Shown: piece after piece, positions 8,851 through 17,753 of the stretch
Layout of the letters: each line of letters starts with the position of its first letter
How positions within the stretch are numbered: position 1 is the stretch's first letter
NCBI GenBank assembly: GCA_039030555.1
Contig: JBCCDY010000001.1
Location: 62,001-126,000 of the forward strand
Reading direction: 5' to 3'
Origin: JBCCDY01 sp039030555
GTDB lineage: Bacteria > Bacteroidota > Bacteroidia > Cytophagales > Cyclobacteriaceae
DNA: 64,000 bases
Position numbers and translations under genes: made by a program
The notes under the pieces: model-generated
Seen by the model: the letters and a program-made list of their open reading frames with translations, nothing else
The model's database searches: none
What the model was told of the DNA's origin: nothing

Positions 8851-10293
8851 ATGAGTGTGGCGGTAAAAAGAAAGACAGCAAAGAAGGGCTTAGACTATTC
8901 TCAAATATTTGAATCTCACAAAAAGAAGAGCCTCGAATTACGAAAACAGGCACTTGGAGATAGGATCGCAAAGCTTAAAAAGCTCAGGAAATGGGTTTAT
9001 GGCAATCGAAAGGTAATTTCTGATGCTATTTATGATGATTTTCGAAAACCTGAGCCAGAGTCTGAGTTAACAGAAACTTATGTAGTTCTCACGGAGCTTA
9101 ACCACGCCATCAAGCATCTTGGGGAATGGACTAAGTCTAAATCCGTGCATACCCCGATAACGTATGTCGGGAGTAGCGCCAAAATAGCTTACGAGCCGAA
9201 AGGAACCTCTCTAATAATCGCTCCATGGAATTTTCCATTCAATTTGGCTGTGGGACCATTAGTTTCAGCTATTGCCGCTGGAAATACCGCAATCATAAAA
9301 CCTTCGGAAATGACCCCGAGCACCAGCAGTATGGTGAAAGATATGGTTGAAGAGCTTTTCAATGAAGATGAGGTTTGTGTTATTGAAGGTGGAGTCGAAG
9401 AAACAACAGAGCTCCTAAAACTTCCTTTTGACCACATTTTTTTCACAGGAAGTCCCGGTGTGGGGAAAATTGTGATGAAAGCAGCTTCGGAGAATCTCAG
9501 TTCTATTACGCTAGAGCTTGGAGGAAAGTCGCCGTTCATCATAGACCCAAAAGCAAACCTGGAAGATGCAGCTGAGAAGTTAGTCTGGGGTAAATTCATG
9601 AATAATGGACAAACCTGCATTGCTCCTGATTACGTATTAGTCCATAGTTCCGTTAAGCAAGAACTTATTGATAATATTAGGGTGAAAATCAATGCCTATT
9701 TCAATGCCGATGGAAATGGAATAGAAAAATCCGAAGACTACGGAAGAATTGTTAACACAAAGCATTTTGATCGGTTGGCTTCCATGATCGAGAATGCTAT
9801 AGAATTCGGATTTGAATTGGAGTTTGGTGGAGAAGTCAATAAAAAAGAGCTTTATATATCACCAACTGTATTTTCAGATGTAGATCTGAAATCGGAGTTA
9901 ATGCAAGAAGAAATTTTTGGGCCTATTCTTCCGATTTTAACTTACGATCATATCGATGAAGTCATTAGCTTGGTAAATTCTAAGTCTAAACCACTTGCAA
10001 TATATGTCTTTAGTACTAATTCAACATTCATCAAAGCAATAGATGCGGAAACTTCTTCTGGCACTATGGTTATCAATGATTGTGTGATACATTTTTTACA
10101 CCCTAACTTACCTTTTGGAGGTGTGAATACAAGCGGAATAGGTAAGTCTCATGGATACCACGGCTTTCTGGCTTTTTCAAATGAAAAAGCAATGCTAAAG
10201 CAAAGGATCGGCCTTACCTCATTGAAACCACTTTACCCTCCTTACACTACAGCAATCAAAAAGCTGGTAAGTATTCTAGTCAAAAATTTTTAA
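8851..10293 (+). CDS. Aldehyde dehydrogenase, class 3-like
   Basis: NAD(P)-dependent oxidation of aldehydes to acids. The 480-residue protein has the ALDH motifs in order: PWNFPF, the cofactor-binding GSPGVGK, the general base in LELGGKSP (Glu about 222) and the nucleophile in GQTCIAPDY (Cys about 256). The CIAPDY form and overall length match ALDH3-type fatty or aromatic aldehyde dehydrogenases (YwdH-like), and the C-terminus is basic and hydrophobic, which could favour membrane association. It lies 19 bases after the OmpA protein gene and 7 bases before a lipoprotein gene. The natural substrate cannot be read from the sequence. Confidence 0.92.
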   Translation: MSVAVKRKTAKKGLDYSQIFESHKKKSLELRKQALGDRIAKLKKLRKWVYGNRKVISDAIYDDFRKPEPESELTETYVVLTELNHAIKHLGEWTKSKSVHTPITYVGSSAKIAYEPKGTSLIIAPWNFPFNLAVGPLVSAIAAGNTAIIKPSEMTPSTSSMVKDMVEELFNEDEVCVIEGGVEETTELLKLPFDHIFFTGSPGVGKIVMKAASENLSSITLELGGKSPFIIDPKANLEDAAEKLVWGKFMNNGQTCIAPDYVLVHSSVKQELIDNIRVKINAYFNADGNGIEKSEDYGRIVNTKHFDRLASMIENAIEFGFELEFGGEVNKKELYISPTVFSDVDLKSELMQEEIFGPILPILTYDHIDEVISLVNSKSKPLAIYVFSTNSTFIKAIDAETSSGTMVINDCVIHFLHPNLPFGGVNTSGIGKSHGYHGFLAFSNEKAMLKQRIGLTSLKPLYPPYTTAIKKLVSILVKNF

Positions 10294-10300
10294 GATTAAC

Positions 10301-10723
10301 ATGAGCTCTACTTTTCGATATTTTATAATCCTCATCGGATTTATTACAACCTTGAATTCTTGCTCAGGACCTCAAAAGGAAGAGGCTGATCGAAAAATTA
10401 TAGGCAAATGGAAAGCACTGTGGACTACTGATCCATCAGGATATCCGGAGAATCTTAGTGAAACCAAAAAATTCACTATGAATGGGGAAATAGAATTCAA
10501 TGAAGACGGAAAAATAACTATTAACGCCTATGGTTACGAGGATTGTATCTTCAGCTCCGATACGATGAACCATACCTTAAATTGGAAAATCCAGGGTGAT
10601 ACAATGAATTTTTTCAGTGGAGAAGATCCTTATGGAATTCCTTATCAAATCCAAAAATTAGAAAGCAACAATGTAGAATTGCTTTTAATGGAAGACATTA
10701 AGTTGTCTTTGACCAAGAAATAA
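10301..10723 (+). CDS. Small lipoprotein, lipocalin-like
   Basis: A 140-residue predicted lipoprotein. The signal peptide ends in a lipobox-like LNSC near residue 21. The mature part opens with IIGKWKALW, the usual start of Bacteroidota lipocalin-like or DUF5004-type domains, and is beta-strand-rich with alternating polar and hydrophobic residues. No catalytic motif is visible. It follows the aldehyde dehydrogenase by 7 bases and is convergent with the CHAT protein gene, 9 bases away. The function is unknown; the lipocalin-like call rests only on the GKW motif and size. Confidence 0.7.
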   Translation: MSSTFRYFIILIGFITTLNSCSGPQKEEADRKIIGKWKALWTTDPSGYPENLSETKKFTMNGEIEFNEDGKITINAYGYEDCIFSSDTMNHTLNWKIQGDTMNFFSGEDPYGIPYQIQKLESNNVELLLMEDIKLSLTKK

Positions 10724-10732
10724 AAGAGTTTC

Positions 10733-13700
10733 TTATCCTCCGATCATTATGAAAGGAGCCCAGAAATAAGGCTCAGGGTGTTTTTTTCTATAATCCAACT
10801 GAGCTTTTTTGAATGCAGCTCTTATGTTACCATCTAAGGCCCAGCTTTCATAAAACGAGACCATTAATTCCTGAGTAGCATAGTCCTCCACCTCAAAAAG
10901 ACTAATTAACAGAGCTTTCGCGCCAGCTACCTTGAATGATCTTTCAAGCCCGTAAATACCTTCCCCATGCTCAAGTCTTCCAAGACCTGTTTCACACGCA
11001 GATAGAACCACTAAATCAGTTCCTTCTAAATTAAGGTTCATAGCTTCGTAAGCTGTTAGAATCCCATCCTCTATTCCTCTGGCTTGGGGTAAATTATTTT
11101 GATTGCGATAAAGCGAATTTCCAGCACCTCCCAGAAATAAGCCTGATTTGAACAATGGGTTTTCTTGCGAAACTCCTTGAAGGTAGCCCGTTGAAAGTTT
11201 GGACTCTAAAAAGAATCCATGTGTAGCAATATGAAGTACTTTTGGATTATTTACACTTTTAACTACCTCTTCTAAAGCATTTGACCCTATATATTTAGAG
11301 CTTTCAATAGACCTAAGGGCCATAACGTTCGCTATCTTTTCTATTTCTTCTTCACTTCCCGGAAGTTCCCGGAGATAACCGGCTCCGTATTCTATTTCCA
11401 ATAAATGATTATAGGTATGTTCCTTGAAATTGTTTGATTCCGGAAAGTTTTTACTCACTATTTGACCACGTTCCTTTGGCTCTATCATGAAATCAGGATT
11501 GCCTATCAATATAGCCTTACTCGATGCCGTATAATTTCCTGTTTTTTCAACTAGGTCTCTGGTACTTGTAAGTCTGTGAACATCCAACTCGTCAATTAGA
11601 AACCTTTCAGCTTCTCTATTGAATAAAGCATCAAGTATAATGGTATGGTAAACTCCAGAAGGTGAAAAATACACTTTATCTATTCCTTCTAATTCATTTG
11701 CAATAGGACGCCAGTACTTATTATAAGAATTCCAGTCTTCTACCCTAAACCGGAATGCATTCTTGAAATATGCAAGATCCCTACCTTCCATATCGCTACC
11801 ATCTTCCAGAAGTACTAATTTTGGTGCTTTGATTGTTTCAGGAGTAATGATCAAAGCCGCATAAAAAACAGTTGGAGTAAACCCAAAAGAAATTTCTGAA
11901 TTTGAATCAGAGTCTTTAACACTCTTAAATTCTCTGAATCGGACCAACTCTATGGCAGCCTCCCCTTTTTTCAGACTATTTTTAATGTTTTTCCAGTCAA
12001 TTTTTAAAGAGACTTGATTATCAGCAAACACACTTGATTTCACAGAGAGGGTTTTCTCAAGGCTATTGGCCATTTGCAATAACCTATCAATATCAATATT
12101 CTGGCTTTCTAGTTCCTCTTTAGAGAATTGATAATAAGCAGCTATGTCTCTATGCAGATTCCTCCATTTATTGAATGAATCGATCAACTCTTTATCATTG
12201 CTCCCAAGAATGGATCTTCTCATTTTATCTGAGGCATTGAATAAGATCGCTTTTGTAGCCAACTGAGCATTGTACATCTCGCCCAGAATAGAAGGGCTTT
12301 CTTTACTTCTAAGTATGGCAATACTATTAAACCTTTCTACATCCTGTTTAATAGTATTATAATAATCCTCTTTTTCTTTCTCACTTAGCGAAGGAAAAAG
12401 TACTTCAACTTGAGACAATTGTGTTTCAATAGCTTCTATAAATAAAGGCTCAGCCATCTGAAGATTTTCCTGCGATAAATAGAATAGTCCAAGATTGCTT
12501 AACGACTTTGAATAGGAAGGATGTTTTTCGCCAAGAGTCTCTTTTCGAATCTCAAGTGACTGTTTTAAATAAGGTTCTGCCTTTTCAAATTCTCCCATAG
12601 AAAAATAGAGAAGACCCATATTACTTAAGGTAGTTGCATAAACAGCATGTTTCGTTCCTACTGTTATTTCATCGATCAATAGAGTTTCTTCATAAAGTTT
12701 TAAAGCATCGTCGTAGTTACCCTTGCTTCTATTAAGACTAGCAAGATTATTAAGCGCCGTAGCGTAGTAAGGATGAATTTTGCTATAAACCAACTTAAAA
12801 AGTTCTAAGGCCTCCTTATAAAACTCTTCTGCTTTATCCAGATCACCCTGAGATTTATAGAATTCAGCTAGGTTATTTGTCGCTATGGCATAGTCGGGGT
12901 GGTATTTCCCTACGCTTTCTTGATATGTATCTCTTGAACTTTCCAAATATTCAAGTGCTTTTGTCCTGTTACCGATCTTGCGATAAAGAGTAGCTAAGTT
13001 TCCGATCACCTGCGCATAATCCTGGCTCAACTTATTACCACTCCTCATCTCGAGAATATCTAGATAGGTTTTTTCTGCTTTACCAAAATTCCCAGTTATT
13101 TCATATAACGAAGCTAGATTAGAAACCCCTACGATGTATTCGTGACTCTCATTCATAGCGTTATCTCGATATAATTCCAGAGCTTGATTGAGGTAGTTCT
13201 CCGAATCAGCATAGTTTCCAGTTGTCGTATAAAGTTTGCCCAGATTAGAGTAAGTGTTGGCCAGTATTGGATGGTTGGAATCGTGTATGGTTTCTGTTAC
13301 GTCAAGAGCTTCGAAATATGCTTGTTCTGCCTGAAAATAAAGACCAGCTTCTTGTAAGAAAATTCCGTAATTATTAAGCGTACCTATAAACTGATCGGTT
13401 TCCGTTTCATCGGCATTTCTAAAGGCTTCAATTCCATTAGAATAATAAATATCTGCTTCTTGAAAATCTCCTAAAGAATTGTATATCCCTGCTAAATTGA
13501 CTAAAGAAGCTCCATATTGAATAGATCCTTCTCCAAAGTTATCTTCCTTAATCGTTATAACTTGTTGAAATAATTCCTCGGCCTTATCAAGTTGACCTAA
13601 GTGCCAATAAGAAATGCCAAGATCATTTAAGAGTACTCCATAAAAATCATCGTCTTCCCCTAAATCCTCTTTAGCTTCGGAAATTGCTTGTTCCAGAATG

Positions 13701-13846
13701 GAGGCACATTTTTCCCAATCTTTATTCCAATATGATCTAGCCTCCTCATACATTTTCCTAGCATCAGAAAAGCCTATTGAAAAAGAAGAGCCTATAACAA
13801 AGAACCAGAAAACAACTGTCAGTATGTTTTTTTTATTCAATCGCAT
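10733..13846 (-). CDS. Secreted TPR-CHAT domain protein
   Basis: Large (1037 residues) exported protein. A signal peptide (about 1-26) precedes some ten tetratricopeptide repeats (about 45-480; typical unit LxNLAxLYxxxGxxxxAExxYxxAL), a helical linker (about 490-690) and a C-terminal CHAT domain, a caspase-related peptidase fold. The catalytic pair is kept: His in HIATHGFF (about 876) and Cys in LSACETGLG (about 951). TPR-CHAT proteins include the CRISPR-associated peptidase Csx29, but here no CRISPR genes are near and the signal peptide places it outside the cytoplasm. It ends 9 bases from the convergent lipoprotein gene and lies downstream of recF and the DUF721 gene on the same strand. Substrate and trigger are unknown. 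Confidence 0.87.
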   Translation of the reverse strand: MRLNKKNILTVVFWFFVIGSSFSIGFSDARKMYEEARSYWNKDWEKCASILEQAISEAKEDLGEDDDFYGVLLNDLGISYWHLGQLDKAEELFQQVITIKEDNFGEGSIQYGASLVNLAGIYNSLGDFQEADIYYSNGIEAFRNADETETDQFIGTLNNYGIFLQEAGLYFQAEQAYFEALDVTETIHDSNHPILANTYSNLGKLYTTTGNYADSENYLNQALELYRDNAMNESHEYIVGVSNLASLYEITGNFGKAEKTYLDILEMRSGNKLSQDYAQVIGNLATLYRKIGNRTKALEYLESSRDTYQESVGKYHPDYAIATNNLAEFYKSQGDLDKAEEFYKEALELFKLVYSKIHPYYATALNNLASLNRSKGNYDDALKLYEETLLIDEITVGTKHAVYATTLSNMGLLYFSMGEFEKAEPYLKQSLEIRKETLGEKHPSYSKSLSNLGLFYLSQENLQMAEPLFIEAIETQLSQVEVLFPSLSEKEKEDYYNTIKQDVERFNSIAILRSKESPSILGEMYNAQLATKAILFNASDKMRRSILGSNDKELIDSFNKWRNLHRDIAAYYQFSKEELESQNIDIDRLLQMANSLEKTLSVKSSVFADNQVSLKIDWKNIKNSLKKGEAAIELVRFREFKSVKDSDSNSEISFGFTPTVFYAALIITPETIKAPKLVLLEDGSDMEGRDLAYFKNAFRFRVEDWNSYNKYWRPIANELEGIDKVYFSPSGVYHTIILDALFNREAERFLIDELDVHRLTSTRDLVEKTGNYTASSKAILIGNPDFMIEPKERGQIVSKNFPESNNFKEHTYNHLLEIEYGAGYLRELPGSEEEIEKIANVMALRSIESSKYIGSNALEEVVKSVNNPKVLHIATHGFFLESKLSTGYLQGVSQENPLFKSGLFLGGAGNSLYRNQNNLPQARGIEDGILTAYEAMNLNLEGTDLVVLSACETGLGRLEHGEGIYGLERSFKVAGAKALLISLFEVEDYATQELMVSFYESWALDGNIRAAFKKAQLDYRKKHPEPYFWAPFIMIGG

Positions 13847-13889
13847 TAACTAAAAAATACTCAATACTTTAATTCAGCGAATATCAAAT

Positions 13890-14189
13890 TCACCTTACAA
13901 CGACATCTTCAATAAGTGGCTTATCTAATTTAGAGTTCAACAAGTTTATAAGTTTAGCTTTCTCGAAATGCAACTTATTTCTGAGAGGAGCTGAATCAAC
14001 TTGGACAAAAAGCGTTCCACTATGCAAGTACAGTTTTTTAGTTCTACTTACAATAGCATTTCCCATAGCCGACTTCCAGATATCCAGAAGCATATGCTCA
14101 TTGAACTTATTTTCCAGGTGAGTTTCCTTAACAAAACCTTTAATGGCTTCCTTAATACTGACAATATTTGAATTTCTATCGTATTTCAT
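13890..14189 (-). CDS. DUF721 (DciA-like) protein
   Basis: A 99-residue protein of the DUF721 family, related to DciA, the replicative helicase loader or operator of many bacteria. The typical features are present: W near the start of the conserved block (LLDIWKSAMGN), a middle TKKLYLHSGTLFVQVDSAPLRNKL-like strand-helix (the LxVxxxSxxxxxEL pattern) and a hydrophobic C-terminus (PLIEDVVVR). It begins 8 bases after the recF stop codon, so it is probably cotranscribed with recF; a recF-DUF721 pair is common in Bacteroidota. The role in DnaB loading is inferred from the family. Confidence 0.82.
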   Translation of the reverse strand: MKYDRNSNIVSIKEAIKGFVKETHLENKFNEHMLLDIWKSAMGNAIVSRTKKLYLHSGTLFVQVDSAPLRNKLHFEKAKLINLLNSKLDKPLIEDVVVR

Positions 14190-14197
14190 TAATTGCT

Positions 14198-15307
14198 TTA
14201 GGTAACTTCTTGAACTATTCCATTATCCAATCTAAAATGCTTCACCTCTTTGTTGCTATTCATTAAAACTTGACGGAGCCTAGATAACGAAGTATCTGTT
14301 ATAAATATTTGTTGCTTATCTAAGGAAACGACAAACTTCATCAATCTTTCTATCCTCTCCCTATCCAGTTTATCAAATAGATCGTCGAACAAAAGTAAGG
14401 GTTTATATTCTAACTTTTGAGTGATGAAACTATGTTGAGCTAATCTTAGTGCAATAGAATATGACTTTTGTTGCCCCTGCGACCCAAACTTCTTTATTGC
14501 CCTTCCATTTAAGTTAAAAATGAAGTCGTCTTTATGTGTCCCTGTTGAGCTTCTTTTGGTATTAATATCTACTTTTCTACCATCAGCTATAGATTTTTTG
14601 ATATCCTCCGGTCGAATACCAGTATCGTAAAGAAGATCTGGAATCTCACTTTGGGAAGATGACATCAAGTCATAATATTTAACAAGATTTTCTTTGAAAT
14701 CGGTGATAAATGTTTTTCTAGTCTTCAATATAGTGGTTCCAAAAACAGCCATTTTATGATCATAAGTATCCAAAAGAAGATGCTCCGCTTGACCAAAATG
14801 ATAGGTATTTTTCAAAAACTGATTTTTCTGACGTAGAATAGAGTTATAAGCAATTAATGATCTTAAATAGTCGGTGTTTATCTGTGATAAAATAGAGTCG
14901 ACAAATCTTCTTCTTGACTCCCCTCCTGAACGAATTATATCCGTATCGTACGGATTAAACATCACTACCGGATATTTCCCTACATGATCACTTAGTTTTT
15001 TGTATTCTTTAGCGTCTGCTCTTAATATCTTTTTCTGTCCTTCTTTATATGCGCAGGAGATTTTCTCTGACTTTTCGTCAGTTTGAAATCTTCCCTCCAG
15101 ATAGAATACATCTTTTCCATGTGCAATAGTTTGACTATCAGTAAATCCAAAAGCACTTTTGGCCAGAGACAAATAATGTATAGCATCTAAAATATTTGTT
15201 TTTCCCACACCATTGAGACCTGATAATGTATTGATGTGATCAGAAAAAATTAATTCTGAATCCATAAGATTCTTATACCCTTGGTATTTAATTGATTTCA
15301 ATATCAT
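14198..15307 (-). CDS. recF: DNA replication and repair protein RecF
   Basis: SMC-like ATPase that helps load RecA on gapped DNA through the RecFOR pathway. The 369-residue protein has the Walker A motif GLNGVGKT at residues 30-37, an ABC-type signature GSQGQQKS, and Walker B with D-loop in LLLFDDLFDKLD. The length is usual. I use ATG 15307 instead of the TTG at 15316. It is divergent from pdhA (83 bases between starts) and is followed after 8 bases by the DUF721 gene. It is separated from dnaA and dnaN here, as is usual in Bacteroidota. Confidence 0.96.
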   Translation of the reverse strand: MILKSIKYQGYKNLMDSELIFSDHINTLSGLNGVGKTNILDAIHYLSLAKSAFGFTDSQTIAHGKDVFYLEGRFQTDEKSEKISCAYKEGQKKILRADAKEYKKLSDHVGKYPVVMFNPYDTDIIRSGGESRRRFVDSILSQINTDYLRSLIAYNSILRQKNQFLKNTYHFGQAEHLLLDTYDHKMAVFGTTILKTRKTFITDFKENLVKYYDLMSSSQSEIPDLLYDTGIRPEDIKKSIADGRKVDINTKRSSTGTHKDDFIFNLNGRAIKKFGSQGQQKSYSIALRLAQHSFITQKLEYKPLLLFDDLFDKLDRERIERLMKFVVSLDKQQIFITDTSLSRLRQVLMNSNKEVKHFRLDNGIVQEVT

Positions 15308-15390
15308 TACTTCCAAAAATGATTGATTACACTCTATAATCGGAATTATTATTTATTTTAGAATCTCATTGATCATCAAAGGAAACCTAA

Positions 15391-16425
15391 ATGGCCATAA
15401 CTAAGACGAAGACCAGCACAAAAAAGACTACTAAAAGTCCATCATTCAGCAAAGAACAATACATGGAATGGTATGAGACTATGCTTTTGATGAGAAAATT
15501 CGAAGAAAAAGCTGGTCAATTATATGGCCAACAAAAAATACGTGGCTTTTGTCACCTATACATTGGACAAGAGGCATGCGCAGCCGGAGCGATTAGCGCT
15601 TTGGAAGAAGGTGATAAATACATTACTGCCTATCGAGACCATGCCCACCCAATAGGGCTTGGAACCGATCCGGGAAAAGTAATGGCTGAACTATTTGCAA
15701 AGGAAACTGGAGTCTCAAAAGGTAAGGGGGGATCAATGCACATGTTCGATAAAGAAAAAAACTTCCTTGGAGGCCACGGAATAGTAGGTGGACAAATTCC
15801 GTTAGGTGCAGGTATTGCTTTTGCTGAAATGTACAACAAGTCAGGAAAAGTATGTATTTGCTATATGGGTGATGGGGCTGTGAGACAGGGCGCATTTCAT
15901 GAAGCCTTGAATATGGCCATGACCATGAAGATCCCATGTATTTTCGTAATAGAGAATAATGGATACGCCATGGGAACATCCGTTCAAAGAACTTCTAATG
16001 TTACAGAGTTGCATACCTTAGGTGAATCATATGATATGCCATCGGAAGGTGTTGATGCCATGAATGTTGAAAATGTGCATCATGCCGTTGCGAGGGCTGC
16101 TGAAAGAGCTAGAAAAGGAGAAGGGCCTACACTTTTAGAATTTAAAACTTATAGATATAAGGGGCATTCTATGTCTGACCCTGCAAAATATCGTACAAAA
16201 GAAGAGGTCGAAGAATACAAAGACAAAGACCCGATCGAACAGGTTCGTAAAGTCATTCTACAGAAAAAGTATGCATCTGAAGAAGATCTAGAGAAAATTG
16301 GGAAGGATATTAAAGACAAAGTAGCCGAGGCTGTGAAGTTTGCCGAAGACTCTAATTACCCAGCTCCCGAAGAAGCATTTGCCGACGTTTACGTCCAAGA
16401 AGATTACCCTTTTATACGAGATTAA
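15391..16425 (+). CDS. pdhA: Pyruvate dehydrogenase E1 component, alpha subunit
   Basis: Thiamine-diphosphate-dependent decarboxylating subunit of the pyruvate dehydrogenase complex. The ThDP motif is present as GDGAVRQGAFHEALN (GDG near residue 159) through ENNGYAMGT. Other family marks are RDHAHPIGLG, KGGSMHMF and the phosphorylation-loop-like YRYKGHSMSDPAKYR. The length (344) fits the alpha chain of the alpha2-beta2 form, so a separate beta subunit must be encoded elsewhere; none is in the window. The N-terminal 17 residues are Lys/Thr-rich and low complexity. The gene is divergent from recF, and a promoter for the next gene lies just after its end, so it may be monocistronic. Confidence 0.95.
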   Translation: MAITKTKTSTKKTTKSPSFSKEQYMEWYETMLLMRKFEEKAGQLYGQQKIRGFCHLYIGQEACAAGAISALEEGDKYITAYRDHAHPIGLGTDPGKVMAELFAKETGVSKGKGGSMHMFDKEKNFLGGHGIVGGQIPLGAGIAFAEMYNKSGKVCICYMGDGAVRQGAFHEALNMAMTMKIPCIFVIENNGYAMGTSVQRTSNVTELHTLGESYDMPSEGVDAMNVENVHHAVARAAERARKGEGPTLLEFKTYRYKGHSMSDPAKYRTKEEVEEYKDKDPIEQVRKVILQKKYASEEDLEKIGKDIKDKVAEAVKFAEDSNYPAPEEAFADVYVQEDYPFIRD

Positions 16426-16432
16426 TAGTTCA

Positions 16433-16464
16433 TTGCGTTTTTTTATGCTTTTCTATTAACTTTG
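16433..16464 (+). promoter_or_regulatory. Promoter for the TPR protein-ribH genes
   Basis: A TTG (16433-16435) and the -7 box TAACTTTG (16457-16464) are 21 bases apart, matching the Bacteroidota primary sigma consensus TTG-N19-21-TAnnTTTG. The expected start of transcription is a few bases downstream, just ahead of the ATG at 16483. Confidence 0.6.
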
Positions 16465-16482
16465 CACTCCTAAATTTTTAAG

Positions 16483-17187
16483 ATGGCAAAGAAAGACAAA
16501 AAAGCTGCTGGCCCTGGAGAAGAGTTTTACGAAAATCCAGAGGTACTTGCTGAAAAACTTAGCAAGACAGAGGAGCTTTTAGAGAAGAATAAAAATGTAG
16601 TTTTTGGTGTTCTAGTGCTGATCGCACTAATTGTTGCTGGATTCTTCGGATTCAACTATTATAAAGAGAATCAAAACAATATCGCCCAAACAGAAATGTT
16701 TCAGGCAGTATATTATTTTGAAGCTGATAGCTTAAACAAAGCATTAAACGGAGATGGAAATAGCTACGGCTTTCTTGATATCATTGATAACTTCGGGCTA
16801 ACCAAAGCAGCTAACCTTTCCCAATTTTATGCAGGCGCTTCATATTTGAAACTGGGTAATTATGAAGAAGCTATTGAACACCTTAAGTCGTTCGACTCTG
16901 ATGATATCGTACTCCAGGCTAGAGCTTATGCCCTAGCTGGAGATTCATATATGGAATTGGGTAATTATTATGATGCTATAGAGATGTACGAGAAAGCAGC
17001 TAATTATAAGTCAAATGAATTTTTCTCTCCCATTTATTTAAAGAAGGCTGCAATAGCATACGAAAAACTCAACGACTTTGAAGGTGCGCTCAAATGTTAT
17101 ACTTCTATAGTTGAAGATTACTCCAAATCCAGAGAAGCGGTTGATGCAAAAAAACATAAAGCAAGGTTAGAGAACCTCGCTTCCTAA
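16483..17187 (+). CDS. TPR membrane protein (YfgM/Anc-like)
   Basis: Single-pass inner-membrane protein of 234 residues. It has a charged cytoplasmic N-terminus, one transmembrane helix (about 41-60, VVFGVLVLIALIVAGFFGF) and periplasmic tetratricopeptide repeats (about 110-225, such as ASYLKLGNYEEAIEHL and DSYMELGNYYDAIEMYE). The layout is that of YfgM-like ancillary proteins, which in E. coli sit at the SecYEG-PpiD exit; a link to the ppiD gene at 50146 is possible but only inferred. It has its own promoter (16433-16464), and a terminator-like hairpin (17210-17239) lies between it and ribH. Confidence 0.82.
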   Translation: MAKKDKKAAGPGEEFYENPEVLAEKLSKTEELLEKNKNVVFGVLVLIALIVAGFFGFNYYKENQNNIAQTEMFQAVYYFEADSLNKALNGDGNSYGFLDIIDNFGLTKAANLSQFYAGASYLKLGNYEEAIEHLKSFDSDDIVLQARAYALAGDSYMELGNYYDAIEMYEKAANYKSNEFFSPIYLKKAAIAYEKLNDFEGALKCYTSIVEDYSKSREAVDAKKHKARLENLAS

Positions 17188-17209
17188 AAGAATAATAACT
17201 TTTAAGACG

Positions 17210-17239
17210 AGGGATAGAGGTAAACTTTATCCCTTTTTT
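17210..17239 (+). terminator. Terminator-like hairpin before ribH
   Basis: The arms AGGGATA (17210-17216) and TATCCCT (17228-17234) pair over an 11-base loop and run into six consecutive T residues. It sits 12 bases before the ribH start, so it may end the TPR transcript or attenuate read-through into ribH. Confidence 0.5.
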
Positions 17240-17250
17240 GTTTATAAACT

Positions 17251-17727
17251 ATGGCTACCAAGAATAAAAATCTCAGCGAGTTTAAGGCCGAAGGTCTTCC
17301 GGATATCTCAAGTAAAAAATTCTCCATTGTAGTATCCGAGTGGAATGAAGAGGTTACAGAGGCTCTTTATTCCGGAGCGTACCAGACGCTCATAGACCAG
17401 GGCGCAAAGAAGAAAAACATAGAAAAGATGTATGTTCCAGGCAGCTTTGAATTAAGCTTAGGAGCACAGAAACAGGCCAGCCGGAAAAATATTGATGCCG
17501 TGATTTGTTTGGGGTGTGTTATTCAAGGAGAAACAAAGCACTTTGATTTTATCTGCGAAGCAGTGGCGCATGGCCTTACCAATGTTGCCCTGAAATTCAA
17601 TAAGCCCGTGATCTTCGGAGTTCTCACTCCCAATAATCAAGAGCAAGCTTTGGATCGTGCCGGAGGTAAGCATGGAAACAAGGGAGATGAAGCAGCTATT
17701 ACAGCTATAAAAATGCTCGCCTTATAA
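17251..17727 (+). CDS. ribH: 6,7-dimethyl-8-ribityllumazine synthase
   Basis: Penultimate enzyme of riboflavin synthesis, condensing 5-amino-6-ribitylamino-uracil with 3,4-dihydroxybutanone phosphate. Conserved stretches are seen in order: VVSEWNEEVTEAL, VPGSFEL, GCVIQGETKHFD, and KPVIFGVLTPNNQEQALDRAG, followed by GNKGDEAA. The length of 158 residues is normal for the icosahedral or pentameric lumazine synthases. It follows the TPR gene on the same strand, an arrangement seen often in Bacteroidota, with a possible attenuating hairpin between them. No FMN riboswitch can be recognised upstream, and the other rib genes are not in the window. Confidence 0.96.
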   Translation: MATKNKNLSEFKAEGLPDISSKKFSIVVSEWNEEVTEALYSGAYQTLIDQGAKKKNIEKMYVPGSFELSLGAQKQASRKNIDAVICLGCVIQGETKHFDFICEAVAHGLTNVALKFNKPVIFGVLTPNNQEQALDRAGGKHGNKGDEAAITAIKMLAL

Positions 17728-17753
17728 GCCTGTCGAACTTAAAACCTAATTCA

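Noticed and set aside
10733..13846. TPR-CHAT protein as part of a CRISPR (Csx29-like) or defence system
   Set aside because: No Cas genes, repeats, gasdermin or other defence genes are near, and the signal peptide sends it out of the cytoplasm.
15623..15979. A 118-codon minus-strand frame inside pdhA
   Set aside because: It is opposite a clear, conserved coding sequence and its translation is rich in unlikely Cys/Arg/Pro and Leu runs without a domain; it is a shadow of pdhA. The same applies to other long antisense frames, such as 22588-22932 in mutS and 39431-39826 in the beta-helix gene.
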